Counted from the stretch's first letter, positions 17,940 to 25,693 are shown. The stretch is 64,000 nucleotides of DNA from Salinirussus salinus (GCF_009831455.1 NZ_WOWO01000004.1:558001-622000), one strand, 5' to 3'. Program-made: numbers and translations. The notes: generated from the letters alone by a model not told the origin.

Positions 17940-18066
17940 GTGAATCTGGTTTTATTTGGTCTGGTGAGATTGACTGCTTGTGACCTGCTACATGGCCTGC
18001 GCTCCCAACGTTCGTCTCGAACGATTCCCCGCAGGTGTCGCATGTGTAGTCTCCTTCGATTTCCAT
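17893..18066 (-). CDS. Small C2H2 zinc-finger protein
   Basis: 57 residues from the ATG at 18,066. Seen: CDTCGESFETNVGSAGHVAGH, that is C-x2-C-x12-H-x3-H, a classical C2H2 finger with the usual a Phe after the second Cys. Small single-finger proteins of this kind are common in haloarchaea and often regulate genes. Upstream lie a TATA box (18,149-18,160) and a leader element (18,084-18,111), so the transcript should have a leader of about 60 bases, unusual in a group where leaderless transcripts are common. The 3' end overlaps the convergent regulator gene. Confidence 0.72.
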   Translation of the reverse strand: MEIEGDYTCDTCGESFETNVGSAGHVAGHKQSISPDQIKPDSPTAQDAGLTRSARFR

Positions 18067-18083
18067 GCGTAACTCCGAGTGCT

Positions 18084-18160
18084 GGTGCGCCCGCACCCCT
18101 CCAGGGGTCAGACAAACACGCCCGGTCGCGCACACCTTCTCCCGTTTTCTATTATAAATG
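18084..18160 (-). promoter_or_regulatory. TATA box and GAGGGGTGCGGG leader element, copy 4
   Basis: A TATA box (TTTATAATAG on the minus strand, 18,149-18,158) predicts transcription start near 18,125. Within the resulting leader lies GACCCCTGGAGGGGTGCGGG (18,091-18,110), a CCCCT-GG-AGGGG hairpin followed by TGCGGGCGCA. This copy places the element inside the RNA rather than upstream of it. Confidence 0.5.
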
Positions 18161-18279
18161 TCAGACCGACACCCAAGGTCGTGGCTGCGCGCGCAGCGTA
18201 GCGAGCACGGAGCGGAGGGTGGGGCGGTGGGGTCTGGGTCGGTCCGGCATGTAGCAAAAAAGAGGGCTGCGACGACTGG

Positions 18280-19176
18280 CTATTCCCACCGGTGACCGCG
18301 CTCCGGGAAATGCAGGGTCGACCACCCAGTGACGGCTAGTGAGACGCGCCCTTCGTACCAATTTCTCGCCGCTCCGTGGATGCGCACCTGTTCGCCTTCT
18401 TCGATCCACGGGGCATTCGATTTCTCCCAAATCGTCACCTTGGTTTGCCCACTCTCGTCCGCGATGAGGCCAACTTGAGCGATGGCTGGTGAGTCACTGT
18501 CCCAGAGCACCTCTATTTGACCTTCGATGCTCACCTCTTTGCGATTGACGTCCTCGAGCTTCCCGATGGGAACCACCTGCCCTGGGGCTGTCTCCAGGGC
18601 CTCGAACACCTCGATGACCGCACTCGACAACTCCTGTCTGTCAGCCACGGCTTCACCCAGCCGCCGTCCGATGGCTGCCCGCGACCAGCCATCCAGTCGT
18701 TCCGCCAGCCGCATCGACTGCCTGTTCACCGCCGCCAGTTCCCTCTGGGTGAGCCCCGCCCGGGGGTCCTCGCGCTCCGGGTCTGCCCACGGGTCCACGC
18801 TTGCCGCCCGCTTCTGGAACTTTGTCCGCCGCCTGACGCTCCCCCGCGCTGCCACCGCCCGTGTCCGCTGCTCACGTCCCTCCTGTGTCCCCAGTTCGGC
18901 CTGTGCACTGATCCGCTCCAATTCAGCCTCCCGTGCCCTGATACGCTCTTCCTGTTCGAGGGTGACGCCGTGAATCCGTGCCTCGCTCGTGTCCGCGATC
19001 CCGTCCGGGTGATTCGCATCCACCTTTGCCTGGACCTCCTGTTCGACCCCCGCCTCGAACGCCGGCGTCTCCTCGACAACCGCCATCCCATCCGCATCGA
19101 CCGCCGCACGTCCCACTTGTTCGAACGCCTGTTCGTCAACCGAAACGACCTTGCCACGTGTGTTGTTACTAGACAT
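18280..19176 (-). CDS. OB-fold (RPA/SSB-like) single-strand DNA-binding protein
   Basis: 298 residues from the ATG at 19,176; the open frame continues to 19,464 through a repeat-rich region that is unlikely to be coding. Seen: a helical, Gln/Arg-rich first half, then an OB-fold at about 205-290 with GQIEVLWDSDSPAIAQVGLI, GQTKVTIWEKSNA and GEQVRIHGAARNWYEGRVSLAV, typical of archaeal RPA-type domains. Haloarchaeal plasmids carry this protein type. Inference: it coats single strands during conjugative transfer or replication, fitting the palindrome-rich region directly upstream. Confidence 0.75.
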   Translation of the reverse strand: MSSNNTRGKVVSVDEQAFEQVGRAAVDADGMAVVEETPAFEAGVEQEVQAKVDANHPDGIADTSEARIHGVTLEQEERIRAREAELERISAQAELGTQEGREQRTRAVAARGSVRRRTKFQKRAASVDPWADPEREDPRAGLTQRELAAVNRQSMRLAERLDGWSRAAIGRRLGEAVADRQELSSAVIEVFEALETAPGQVVPIGKLEDVNRKEVSIEGQIEVLWDSDSPAIAQVGLIADESGQTKVTIWEKSNAPWIEEGEQVRIHGAARNWYEGRVSLAVTGWSTLHFPERGHRWE

Positions 19177-19179
19177 TGG

Positions 19180-19618
19180 AATCTGCCTGATTCCGAAGGC
19201 GCGCACGCGCCACCACCGCGATGCTGCTACATCGCGGTTTTCCGACGACATCGACCGACAGACTCGTCTCCGCGCTCTCGCTCGCGCCTTCGCGAGCGCC
19301 TCCCGGGCGCGAGCGAGAGCGCACTCGAGAGACCCACCAACCAGCACCGCGCGCCGCCCTGCCGAGCGAAGCGAGGCAGGGCCCGGCAGACGAACGGAGT
19401 GCGTCTGCCGGGCTCCGCCCGGCGCAAACGGCCAGCGGAGTAAGCGTGCCCGCGTTCCGAGCACCTACTGGAGCGCAGGTCCCGGCTCGCTTACCCGCTG
19501 GCGGCAAACCGGATGCCCGGCAGGACCCGCACCTACTGGAGCGGAAGCCCGCCCGGAACGGTCGGTGCCGAGTGCCGCAACGGCTGGAGGCAGCGCGCGG
19601 GGCGGGCCGTTAGGTGGA
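19180..19618. repeat. Palindrome-rich noncoding region (candidate transfer or replication origin)
   Basis: Seen: perfect or near-perfect inverted repeats CCGCGATG/CATCGCGG (19,217-19,238), GCTCTCGCTCGCG/CGCGAGCGAGAGC (about 19,276-19,322), CCCTGCC/GGCAGGG, CCCGGCAGACG/CGTCTGCCGGG (about 19,381-19,412), and a separated pair GCCAGCGG-GTAAGCG-GCC (about 19,430-19,506). The phrase GCACCTACTGGAGCG occurs twice. No coding signal is seen. It lies between the SSB-like gene and the hairpin element. Confidence 0.55.
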
Positions 19619-19720
19619 TCGCCTCGGGTCAAGTGGTTCGAGAGACCGACGGTCTCTCGTCATCACGAAAATCTTCGATTTTCGAACGACCCCGAGCCAC
19701 TCGGTCTGCTCCGCCTGTAG
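19619..19720 (-). promoter_or_regulatory. Two-hairpin conserved element, copy B
   Basis: Hairpins 19,639-19,659 (stem of 9) and 19,666-19,684 (stem of 8) lie in the same order and flanks as copy A at 6,993. The stems differ from copy A by compensating base pairs (AATC/GATT versus GACC/GGTC; GGAAATC/GATTTCC versus GAAAATC/GATTTTC). It precedes the SSB-like gene and also follows the tnpB gene end, so the host unit is uncertain. Confidence 0.6.
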
Positions 19721-19748
19721 CGTGGTTCAGCGTGACTTCCTCCCCACC

Positions 19749-20978
19749 CTACTCGCTCACCGCTGACGCGGTTCGCTCCTTGAGGGTGGGGCTTCCTGCT
19801 TCCACGACGCGCTTTGCAGACACCGAATCGGTGTCCGTAGGGAGCGCAGTCTCCACAGGCGTTGATTCGGGACAGCCCGTCCCTACCTGTTCGAGACCGC
19901 GAGAAAGAATGTTCCACGACGCATTCGCGTCTCTGTCCGCCTCAAACCCACACGACGGACACGAATGCTCGCGTACCCACAACGGTTTGTCCGTCTCGAC
20001 GCCACATGACGCGCACCCTTTGGTCGTGCCTCGGGGGTCCACGGCGACGAAGTGCGTTCCTTCCCGCTCACACTTGTATTCGAGCATTCGCAGGAACGTC
20101 CCCCATGAGGCCCCGGCGCGGTTCCGAGAGTTGCCCGGAAGTTCGACCAGTCCCTTCGCGTCCAAGTCCTCGACCGCCACAAGGTCGTACTCACGGGCGT
20201 AGTACGCCGAGAGTTTGTGCAGGAAGTCACGTCGCTTGCGCTTCAGGTCGGCGTGGCGTCGAGCGACCGTCTTGCGTTGTTCCTCCCAGTTGTTCGAGCC
20301 GTGTTCCTTCCGCGAGAGATTACGTTGAGCGCGTTCCAACCGCTCGCGTTCCTCGGAGAAGTCCGGCGACTCGACAGCGGTCCCGTCGCTATCGTGGACG
20401 TATTTCAGGATACCAACGTCGATGCCAACTGCGTCAGTCACTTCGTCGGGCTTCTCGGGTGGGTCGTTGGGCGTTTCGACGCCGAGGATGGCGTACCAGT
20501 TGCCGGTGGGTTCGCGTTTGACCGTGACGGTCTTGATGGTGGCGTCGTCGGGCAGGTCGCGGTGGAACGTGATGGGAATGTCACCAATCTTCGAGAGCCA
20601 GAGTCGAGTCCGACCACTCGTGTTTTTGAGTTTGAAGCCGGACTGACTGTAGGTGAACGATTGGTACTCTCCCGGTGCTTTCCACTTCAACTCCCCGACG
20701 CTGTAGCCGTTCTGCTTCCGGCCTTTGAGTGTCGAGAGGTTGTCGTACAACCGCTGGACGACTTTCTGCAACACCTTCGAGTGAACGTCTCGCAGGTCGG
20801 TCCACCAGTTTTTCAGGTCCGGCAGGCGCTTCTGCTCGGAGTACGATGAAGTGTCGTCGTGGCGGTTGAGGCGGTGGAGGAAATGGTTGTAGACCTGCCT
20901 ACAGGTATCGACAGTCCACGCTAATCGCTCGCGGAGGTTGTCAGACGGGTTTAGCCGATACCTGTAGTTGTAGTTCAT
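19749..20978 (-). CDS. tnpB: TnpB (IS1341-type, RNA-guided nuclease family)
   Basis: 409 residues. Seen: RuvC motifs with catalytic Asp in GIDVGILKY (about 187), Glu in VAVEDLDAKGL (about 270) and Asp in ADRDANASWN (about 350), and a zinc ribbon CASCG...CPSCG between the last two. The N terminus is the usual TnpB lid. All catalytic residues are present. TnpB proteins are RNA-guided DNA nucleases that help keep transposons in place. No tnpA is seen, so this is a tnpB-only unit. Its start directly follows the stop of a DUF2080 gene. The 3' end runs into a hairpin right end (19,750-19,800), where the guide RNA would be encoded. Confidence 0.92.
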   Translation of the reverse strand: MNYNYRYRLNPSDNLRERLAWTVDTCRQVYNHFLHRLNRHDDTSSYSEQKRLPDLKNWWTDLRDVHSKVLQKVVQRLYDNLSTLKGRKQNGYSVGELKWKAPGEYQSFTYSQSGFKLKNTSGRTRLWLSKIGDIPITFHRDLPDDATIKTVTVKREPTGNWYAILGVETPNDPPEKPDEVTDAVGIDVGILKYVHDSDGTAVESPDFSEERERLERAQRNLSRKEHGSNNWEEQRKTVARRHADLKRKRRDFLHKLSAYYAREYDLVAVEDLDAKGLVELPGNSRNRAGASWGTFLRMLEYKCEREGTHFVAVDPRGTTKGCASCGVETDKPLWVREHSCPSCGFEADRDANASWNILSRGLEQVGTGCPESTPVETALPTDTDSVSAKRVVEAGSPTLKERTASAVSE

Positions 20979-21122
20979 CTATTCGTCGTCGGGGTCAGAA
21001 GTACGGACGACTTTCACGTCCGCACCACGCCAGCGTTTCGGGACGTAGACGTGAGCGCCGTTGCCGGTGGCTTTCACGTCGCCGTCCACAACTTCGTGGC
21101 CGTTGATTGTGAACCGTTCCAT
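20979..21122 (-). CDS. DUF2080 transposase-associated small protein
   Basis: 47 residues, beginning MERFTINGHEVVDGDVKATG and continuing with HVYVPKRWRGADVKVVR. This matches DUF2080, a small AbrB-like family found beside transposases in archaea. The TAG stop touches the ATG of tnpB with no gap, so the two are one transcript. Its function is unknown. The start ATG at 21,122 is the only one in frame that gives this product. Confidence 0.75.
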   Translation of the reverse strand: MERFTINGHEVVDGDVKATGNGAHVYVPKRWRGADVKVVRTSDPDDE

Positions 21123-21218
21123 GTACGATGTAGATACATTGTCGGGATTGATAAACGTGCCGGTTGGCCTGTGGGCCGGTCGTTGCGGAGTGTATGTGAG
21201 ACGATGACGGCGCTGTAT

Positions 21219-21278
21219 CCCCGTCCTACTGCGCTACTCGGTCGCTTCGCTCCCTGCGTTGCTCCTTGAGGACGGGGC
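21219..21278 (-). mobile_element. Orphan tnpB-type right end, minus orientation
   Basis: The minus strand reads CCCCGTCCTCAAGGAGC ... GTAGGACGGGG, with the outer stem CCCCGTCCT/AGGACGGGG closing. It has the pattern of the ends that follow tnpB genes here, but lies upstream of the DUF2080-tnpB unit instead of after a gene. Confidence 0.5.
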
Positions 21279-21313
21279 ATTAGCGCCTAAATTTTAGGTA
21301 ATTCAAGGTGGAG

Positions 21314-21368
21314 CCTCCGGCCTCAAGGAGCGACCGAAGCGTAGCGGAGGGAGCGAGTAGGCCGGAGA
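21314..21368 (+). mobile_element. Orphan tnpB-type right end, plus orientation
   Basis: Plus strand CCTCCGGCCTCAAGGAGC ... GAGCGAGTAGGCCGGAG; the outer stem is CTCCGGCC/GGCCGGAG. It stands back-to-back with the minus end at 21,219-21,278 in the gap between two divergent tnpB genes. The gap holds no other gene. Confidence 0.5.
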
Positions 21369-21454
21369 GGAAGCCGACATGGCACGACACAACCGGCATA
21401 CTACGACCGACCGACTCCCGAACGTGTAAGTACCGTCGCCACTTCTCTGAAGTC

Positions 21455-22711
21455 ATGGACGTGCGTCGAACCGCCGTCGTGAAACTCGCTGTTTCCGACG
21501 AGCAACGCGACGCACTCCACCGAACCGCTGACCAATACCTGTACTGCGCGAAGCGAACCGCCGACTACTGCTGGTCCAACACCTCCTACACCGAGTGCAA
21601 GACCAACAAACGGCAGGTTCGAGACGCGCTCTACCCCGAACTTCGAGAGGAGACGGACCTACAGGCACAACTCGTCCAAGCCGCGATTCGCCGCGCCGTC
21701 GAAGCCGTCAAAGCGTGTGTCGGCCGCTGGAAGAAGGGACAGCGCGTCTCTTGTCCCACGTTCACCGCCGAAACGCTGGACTACGACACGCGGAGCGCGA
21801 CATTCTTCCGCAACAAGGTGTCGCTGGCAACCGTTGAAGGCCGGGTCGAACCCTCGTTCGTTCTCCCGGCAGACAGTCCAACACCATACGAACAGTACGT
21901 ACTCTCCGAAGACTACGAGTTCCGTGAGAGTACGCTTCGATACGACGCAGCAACCGACGAGTTTTACCTTCACATCTCGACGCGGCGGTGTGAGTCGGAC
22001 GGCGACGACGCAGAGGGGTCGGCAGATACCGGGCACCCCGACCAGACGGTCCTCGGTATCGACCTCGGCGTCACCAGCCTTGCCGTCTCCTCAACAGGAC
22101 GCTTCTGGCAAGGAGACGACTACGATCACTGGTGCCGCGAGTTCGAAAAACGACGAGGTGAGATGCAACAGTGCGGGACACAAGCGTCTCATAACGCCTT
22201 GCTTCGACTCGGCAAACGCGAAGAAGCATGGTGCAAACAGTACATCCACACCGTCGCCAACGAACTCGTCACGGAAGCCGTCGAACACGACTGCGACGTA
22301 ATCGCGTTCGAGGACTTGACCGACATACGCGAGCGACTTCCACACGCGAACTGGCACCACATATGGGCGTTCCGACGCCTGTTCGAGTACGTCTCCTATA
22401 AAGCACCTGAACGGAGTATCTCCGTGGAGCAAGTTGAACCTGCCCACACGTCCCAACGCTGTTCTCGGACGGACTGTGGGTTCACGCACGAGGACAACCG
22501 CCACGGCGAACGCTTCGAGTGCCAGAAGTGCGGGTATGAGGTGAACGCGGACTACAACGGCGCGAAGAACATCGGGCTACGGTACGCCCGGAAGCGAACA
22601 CATAGACTCCGGTCCTCGCCCACGTCGGGGAGCGGAGACGCACCAGTAGACGTGCGTGTGAATGGTGGGACGTTGAACGGCGAGAGTCACCGGCCTATTG
22701 CTGGCGACTGA
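21455..22711 (+). CDS. tnpB: TnpB, second subfamily (RNA-guided nuclease family)
   Basis: 418 residues from the ATG at 21,455. Seen: Asp in GIDLGVTSLAV (about 203), Glu in VIAFEDLTDIRER (about 285), and Asp in NADYNGAKNIG (about 370), with zinc-ligand phrases CSRTDCG and CQKCG. The sequence differs strongly from the tnpB at 19,749 (different N terminus and no LxKxE type start), so it came from a separate insertion. All RuvC residues are present. A right-end hairpin follows at 22,733-22,784. No tnpA is seen. Confidence 0.9.
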   Translation: MDVRRTAVVKLAVSDEQRDALHRTADQYLYCAKRTADYCWSNTSYTECKTNKRQVRDALYPELREETDLQAQLVQAAIRRAVEAVKACVGRWKKGQRVSCPTFTAETLDYDTRSATFFRNKVSLATVEGRVEPSFVLPADSPTPYEQYVLSEDYEFRESTLRYDAATDEFYLHISTRRCESDGDDAEGSADTGHPDQTVLGIDLGVTSLAVSSTGRFWQGDDYDHWCREFEKRRGEMQQCGTQASHNALLRLGKREEAWCKQYIHTVANELVTEAVEHDCDVIAFEDLTDIRERLPHANWHHIWAFRRLFEYVSYKAPERSISVEQVEPAHTSQRCSRTDCGFTHEDNRHGERFECQKCGYEVNADYNGAKNIGLRYARKRTHRLRSSPTSGSGDAPVDVRVNGGTLNGESHRPIAGD

Positions 22712-22732
22712 GTGCCGGGAGTCCACATCAAA

Positions 22733-22784
22733 GCCCCTCCCTCAAGGACCGAGGTGCGTATGCGCTGAGGGAGTAGGGTGGGGT
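22733..22784 (+). mobile_element. Right end of the second tnpB unit
   Basis: The sequence CCCCTCCCTCAAGGACC ... GGGAGTAGGGTGGGG follows the tnpB stop by about 20 bases. It matches the other ends in the window. The guide (omega) RNA would be expected to overlap the gene end and this hairpin. Confidence 0.6.
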
Positions 22785-22836
22785 AGTTTACAACCGTGAG
22801 TTCACCACTTGCGGCAACAGCTGTCGGGTGACGCGG

Positions 22837-23265
22837 CTACTCTCTCTCGCTAGTTCGCCCGCTTGTACTGTCGTACAACGCTTCGAAGGATTGCTCACCG
22901 CGGATTAGCTCATCGACACCGTCGGTGAGCACCACTTCCCCGAACACTGTCGCCCGGTAATAGGTGTACAGCCCGTCCTGTCCGCGCTCTGTCCGCTGGC
23001 GCTTCTCGATGAGGCCGACATCGACGAGCTCGTTGAGGTGGTAGTGGAGTGTGCTGTCGTCGATCCCGATCGCGTTCTCAAGTTCTTTCGGGCTCAGCTC
23101 GCCGCTGTGGACGAGTCGGTAGAGGACCTCGTAGCGGGTCCGGTGCCCGACAGCGGCGTGCATTGCGAGGTACTCATCGAGGCTGAGAACGCTCTCTTTG
23201 GGCAGCAAGTCTGCCGGATCGTCTGGGGCATCGTCACCGACTGTCCGCGTGTGATCCGTCGCCAT
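22837..23265 (-). CDS. ArsR-type winged-helix regulator
   Basis: 142 residues. Seen: AAVGHRTRYEVLYRLVHSGELSPKELENAIGIDDSTLHYHLNELVDVGLIEKRQR, the ArsR-like winged helix, with a wing GLYTYYRATVFGE. There is no obvious metal-binding Cys cluster. It is divergent from the TIR-like gene at 23,364, with about 100 bases between starts, so it probably controls that gene and itself. A truncated copy of the whole divergent promoter is found at 26,611-26,747. Confidence 0.8.
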   Translation of the reverse strand: MATDHTRTVGDDAPDDPADLLPKESVLSLDEYLAMHAAVGHRTRYEVLYRLVHSGELSPKELENAIGIDDSTLHYHLNELVDVGLIEKRQRTERGQDGLYTYYRATVFGEVVLTDGVDELIRGEQSFEALYDSTSGRTSERE

Positions 23266-23366
23266 CGTACGTCAAACTACGAGTCCGAGATGCTTAGTCG
23301 TTATCAAGCCGAGAAGTCTCAAAAATACCATTTTTTATATACTACTGTCAACTATAGCTGCCTATG
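23231..23366. repeat. Divergent promoter region, copy 1
   Basis: Covers the first codons of the ArsR gene, the spacer with TTTTTTATATA, and the ATG at 23,364. About four fifths of its bases recur in order at 26,611-26,747, including the same start-codon contexts on both strands. Confidence 0.6.
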
Positions 23367-23984
23367 ACAACTGGCATCACACGCGAGAGGATCGCCGACC
23401 GGCTCGGGCACGTGAAATATGACCGGTTTCTGTTCTACCTGATGGGGCCGTACAAGTCGTTCAATCTCAATTATGTGCTCAGTGAGGAGGAACGTCGTGG
23501 GATCGATGTTGAGGATTTACCCGGTCCATTACGCCAGCTGTTCAAGAATAAAGATGACGTGAATGCCGCGAAAGCACTCTTGCGACGGATCCAAGGCAAG
23601 CTTCGCACCGAGCCAGGAGTGAACGCGTTTCTTGCGCTGGACGTTGATATCGATACAGACGATGTGGATGCCGTGACACAGAGTATCAAGTACGCACGGT
23701 GTAGCAATGCAACCGCGTTCGTTGTCCCCTTTCTCGGGCACAACTTTGGCGTCGGAGAAGAAGCCGGCAGCATCCTCGAAAATATCGCGGACACACACGG
23801 CGAACGGTTGCTTTTCGTCCACGAAGATGACGTGACGAGTGCGATGATCCGGTCGGCGCCAGTCAGATGGGATCTGCGGGTCGAAACCTACGAGAACGAA
23901 GGCGAACTTGTCTCGAAACTTCGCCGGTTCGCTGGTGGGATCATGCATCGCGAACGACGTGGGGAGCTCGGCCACCCGGAGTGA
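23364..23984 (+). CDS. Rossmann/TIR-like (nucleoside-processing fold) haloarchaeal protein
   Basis: 206 residues. Seen: a first strand FLFYLMGPYKSF, a strand NAFLALDVDIDTDD, a central AFVVPFLGHNFGVGEEAGSILENI in which the Glu after GVG resembles the catalytic Glu of TIR and nucleoside deoxyribosyltransferase-like folds, and LLFVHEDDV. I infer an NAD- or nucleoside-cleaving or nucleotide-sensing role. The family is haloarchaeal (probably one of the DUF7500-series) and has no proven activity. It is divergent from an ArsR regulator, a plausible on-switch pair. Confidence 0.55.
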   Translation: MTTGITRERIADRLGHVKYDRFLFYLMGPYKSFNLNYVLSEEERRGIDVEDLPGPLRQLFKNKDDVNAAKALLRRIQGKLRTEPGVNAFLALDVDIDTDDVDAVTQSIKYARCSNATAFVVPFLGHNFGVGEEAGSILENIADTHGERLLFVHEDDVTSAMIRSAPVRWDLRVETYENEGELVSKLRRFAGGIMHRERRGELGHPE

Positions 23985-24130
23985 ACTACCCCTATCTCCT
24001 TTTCCGAACGAGGTGCGCACGCGGAGGGTGGCAAGGCGCGCGGGGCGTGACTTAACATTGTACGGAAATGCCCCAGTCCACAGCAACAAACAATCAAACA
24101 ACTATTTTCCAACAGCCCCAACACTAGTCT

Positions 24131-25030
24131 ATGTCGAGCGGTACTATCGATATCGAGGAGTTCGAGAACGCTGACGCCGACGAATTCGAGGAACGGAATG
24201 ACACCGAGCGGATCGTGATGTTCCTCGACAAGAATGACGATCGTGCGTGGAAGGCAGCGACGATTGCCGATCAACTCGAGTTAGAGACGGACGCCGTTAG
24301 CTTCATCCACGACTCGGATGGACGTTCCGTCGGGAGACTTGACTTGTCCGACGAGCGAGAACGGCTCGAACGCGAGCAACGCTCGCTCTCGCGGAAGGAA
24401 TATGAGTCGAACAACTGGGAGAAACAACGACGATGTGTAGCGAAGGTTCACGCGCAGATGTCGAACAAGAAGCACGACTTCAAGCACAAACTCGCGCACT
24501 TCTACACCACGGAGTACGACGCCGTGTTCGTCGAAAACCTCAACGTGAAAGGGATGCTCGAATCCTCGGAGAACGCGCGGAACAAGGCCGAGGTTGGCTG
24601 GCGCGACTTCATCACGATTCTCGAACATCACGGTGAGAAGAACGGATGTCACGTCGTGCAGGTTGACCCGCGCGGGACGACCAAGGAATGCGCGTCGTGT
24701 GGCGTTGAAGCGCGCAAGCCGTTGTGGGCGCGCGAGCATTCGTGCCCGACGTGTGGGTTCGAACTTGATAGAGATTGGAACGCGGCTCTCAACGTCCTCA
24801 ACAGGGGACTCGACAAACTAGGAGTGGTTCACTCCGAAGCAACGTCCCCAGAAATTGAAGATTTCTGGTGTGCGAACGAATCGCAGAGCGATTCGTTAAC
24901 GCCTGTGGAGGCTGCGACCGCTGTGTCTACTGACGGTGGCGATTCATCGTCCATCGTCGTGGATGCAAGTCGCGTCGTAGAAGCAGGAAGCCCCGCCCTC
25001 AAGGAAGCAACGCGAAGCGTTGCTGAGTAG
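24131..25030 (+). pseudogene. HTH-TnpB fusion lacking the first RuvC Asp
   Basis: 299 residues. Residues 1-56 are a winged-helix fragment (IVMFLDKNDDRAWKAATIADQLELETDAVS), which in intact relatives continues as a regulator. From residue 57 the sequence is the C-terminal half of an IS1341-type TnpB, closest to the one at 19,749 (FIHDSDGRSV..., Glu in VFVENLNVKGM, CASCG...CPTCG, DRDWNAALNV). The RuvC-I block with the first Asp is lost, so nuclease activity is not expected. Near 24,853-24,895 the coding region contains two tandem hairpins. Most likely a deletion fusion; a domesticated nuclease-dead regulator is the alternative. Confidence 0.7.
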
Positions 25031-25046
25031 GGCGGGGTAGTTCACT
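24990..25046 (+). mobile_element. Right end of the truncated tnpB
   Basis: GAAGCCCCGCCCTCAAGGAAGC ... TGAGTAGGGCGGGGTAGTTCAC. The stem GCCCCGCCCT/AGGGCGGGG closes around the last codons and stop of the fusion gene, as at other tnpB units here. Confidence 0.6.
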
Positions 25047-25090
25047 CCAGGGATACGGGTTTCGGCCCGCTATGACTTGGTACCCCTCTC

Positions 25091-25157
25091 GAAGCCAACC
25101 AGTCGGTACACAACACCTGCGCTAGACAAGAAACTATTCTTCGAAGTAAGAATTATA
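25091..25157. repeat. 67-bp direct repeat, copy 1
   Basis: Matches 26,762-26,828 at 64 of 67 positions by direct reading. It contains the last codons (NSYFEE) of the truncated RelE-type toxin gene. The pair brackets a 1.67-kb toxin-antitoxin cassette. Confidence 0.85.
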
Positions 25158-25295
25158 GTCCGGCGGGTCGCGCCACGGCGAGGAGACGATTTCGTCGAGC
25201 TTGTCGAGTATCCGGTCTTGGTTGGCGGGGGACAGTCCGTCGAGGTCGTCTTCGGCTGTCGAGGAGAGTTCCCACGTCCACCCGTCGTCACTCAT
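25134..25295 (-). pseudogene. Truncated RelE/ParE-type toxin
   Basis: 53 residues from the ATG at 25,295: WTWELSSTAEDDLDGLSPANQDRILDKLDEIVSSPWRDPP, the first half of a haloarchaeal RelE/ParE toxin, then NSYFEE and a stop. The second half with the basic residues is missing, because the frame enters the 67-bp repeat. The start overlaps the RHH antitoxin stop by eight bases, as in intact modules. It is probably inactive. Confidence 0.65.
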
Positions 25296-25569
25296 CGCTC
25301 GTGCCGAACCGCTCGCGGGCCTCTTCGGCACTCGTCGTTCGCCCTTCACGGACGTCTTCCTCGGCTTCAAGCAGGGCGACGAGTTCGTCGCGGTCGAACG
25401 TTGGGAACTCGACGGCGTCCCGAAGCGTGTACCGGATGAATTCGCTTCGACTGTTGAACCCGCGTCCCTGCCACGTGTCGTCGATCTGTTTGAGGAACGA
25501 CTCGGTGACTTTGAAGTTGACCGTGGCGATGTCGTTCTCGCCGTCGTCGTCCGTAGCCGCTTCAGACAT
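25288..25569 (-). CDS. Ribbon-helix-helix antitoxin
   Basis: 93 residues from the ATG at 25,569; a longer frame to 25,638 passes into the operator palindrome. Seen: TVNFKVTESFLKQIDDTWQGRG then NSRSEFIRYTLRDAVE, the RHH pattern, and an acidic C-terminal tail with EEARERFG typical of haloarchaeal RelB-like proteins. Its partner is the truncated toxin downstream. It may remain as an orphan repressor or antitoxin against related toxins. Confidence 0.78.
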   Translation of the reverse strand: MSEAATDDDGENDIATVNFKVTESFLKQIDDTWQGRGFNSRSEFIRYTLRDAVEFPTFDRDELVALLEAEEDVREGRTTSAEEARERFGTSDE

Positions 25570-25640
25570 ATGAACGTAATACTCCTGTCTTACCGATAGA
25601 CGTTTCGGCGGAATCTCACCAATCGCTCTCTGCCACATAT

Positions 25641-25685
25641 GATGTTACACACCACAACACTCATTATGATGTGGTGGGTAACATC
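25641..25685. promoter_or_regulatory. Inverted-repeat operator between divergent modules
   Basis: Arms GATGTTACACACCACA (25,641-25,656) and TGTGGTGGGTAACATC (25,670-25,685) pair at 15 of 16 positions around a 13-base spacer. It lies between the RHH gene start (25,569) and the DUF6516 gene start (25,694), so one regulator could control both operons. Confidence 0.6.
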
Positions 25686-25693
25686 AGTTGTCG

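Noticed and set aside
24850-24900. Rho-independent terminators
   Set aside because: The two hairpins lie inside a coding frame and lack a T run; they resemble transposon-end hairpins instead.
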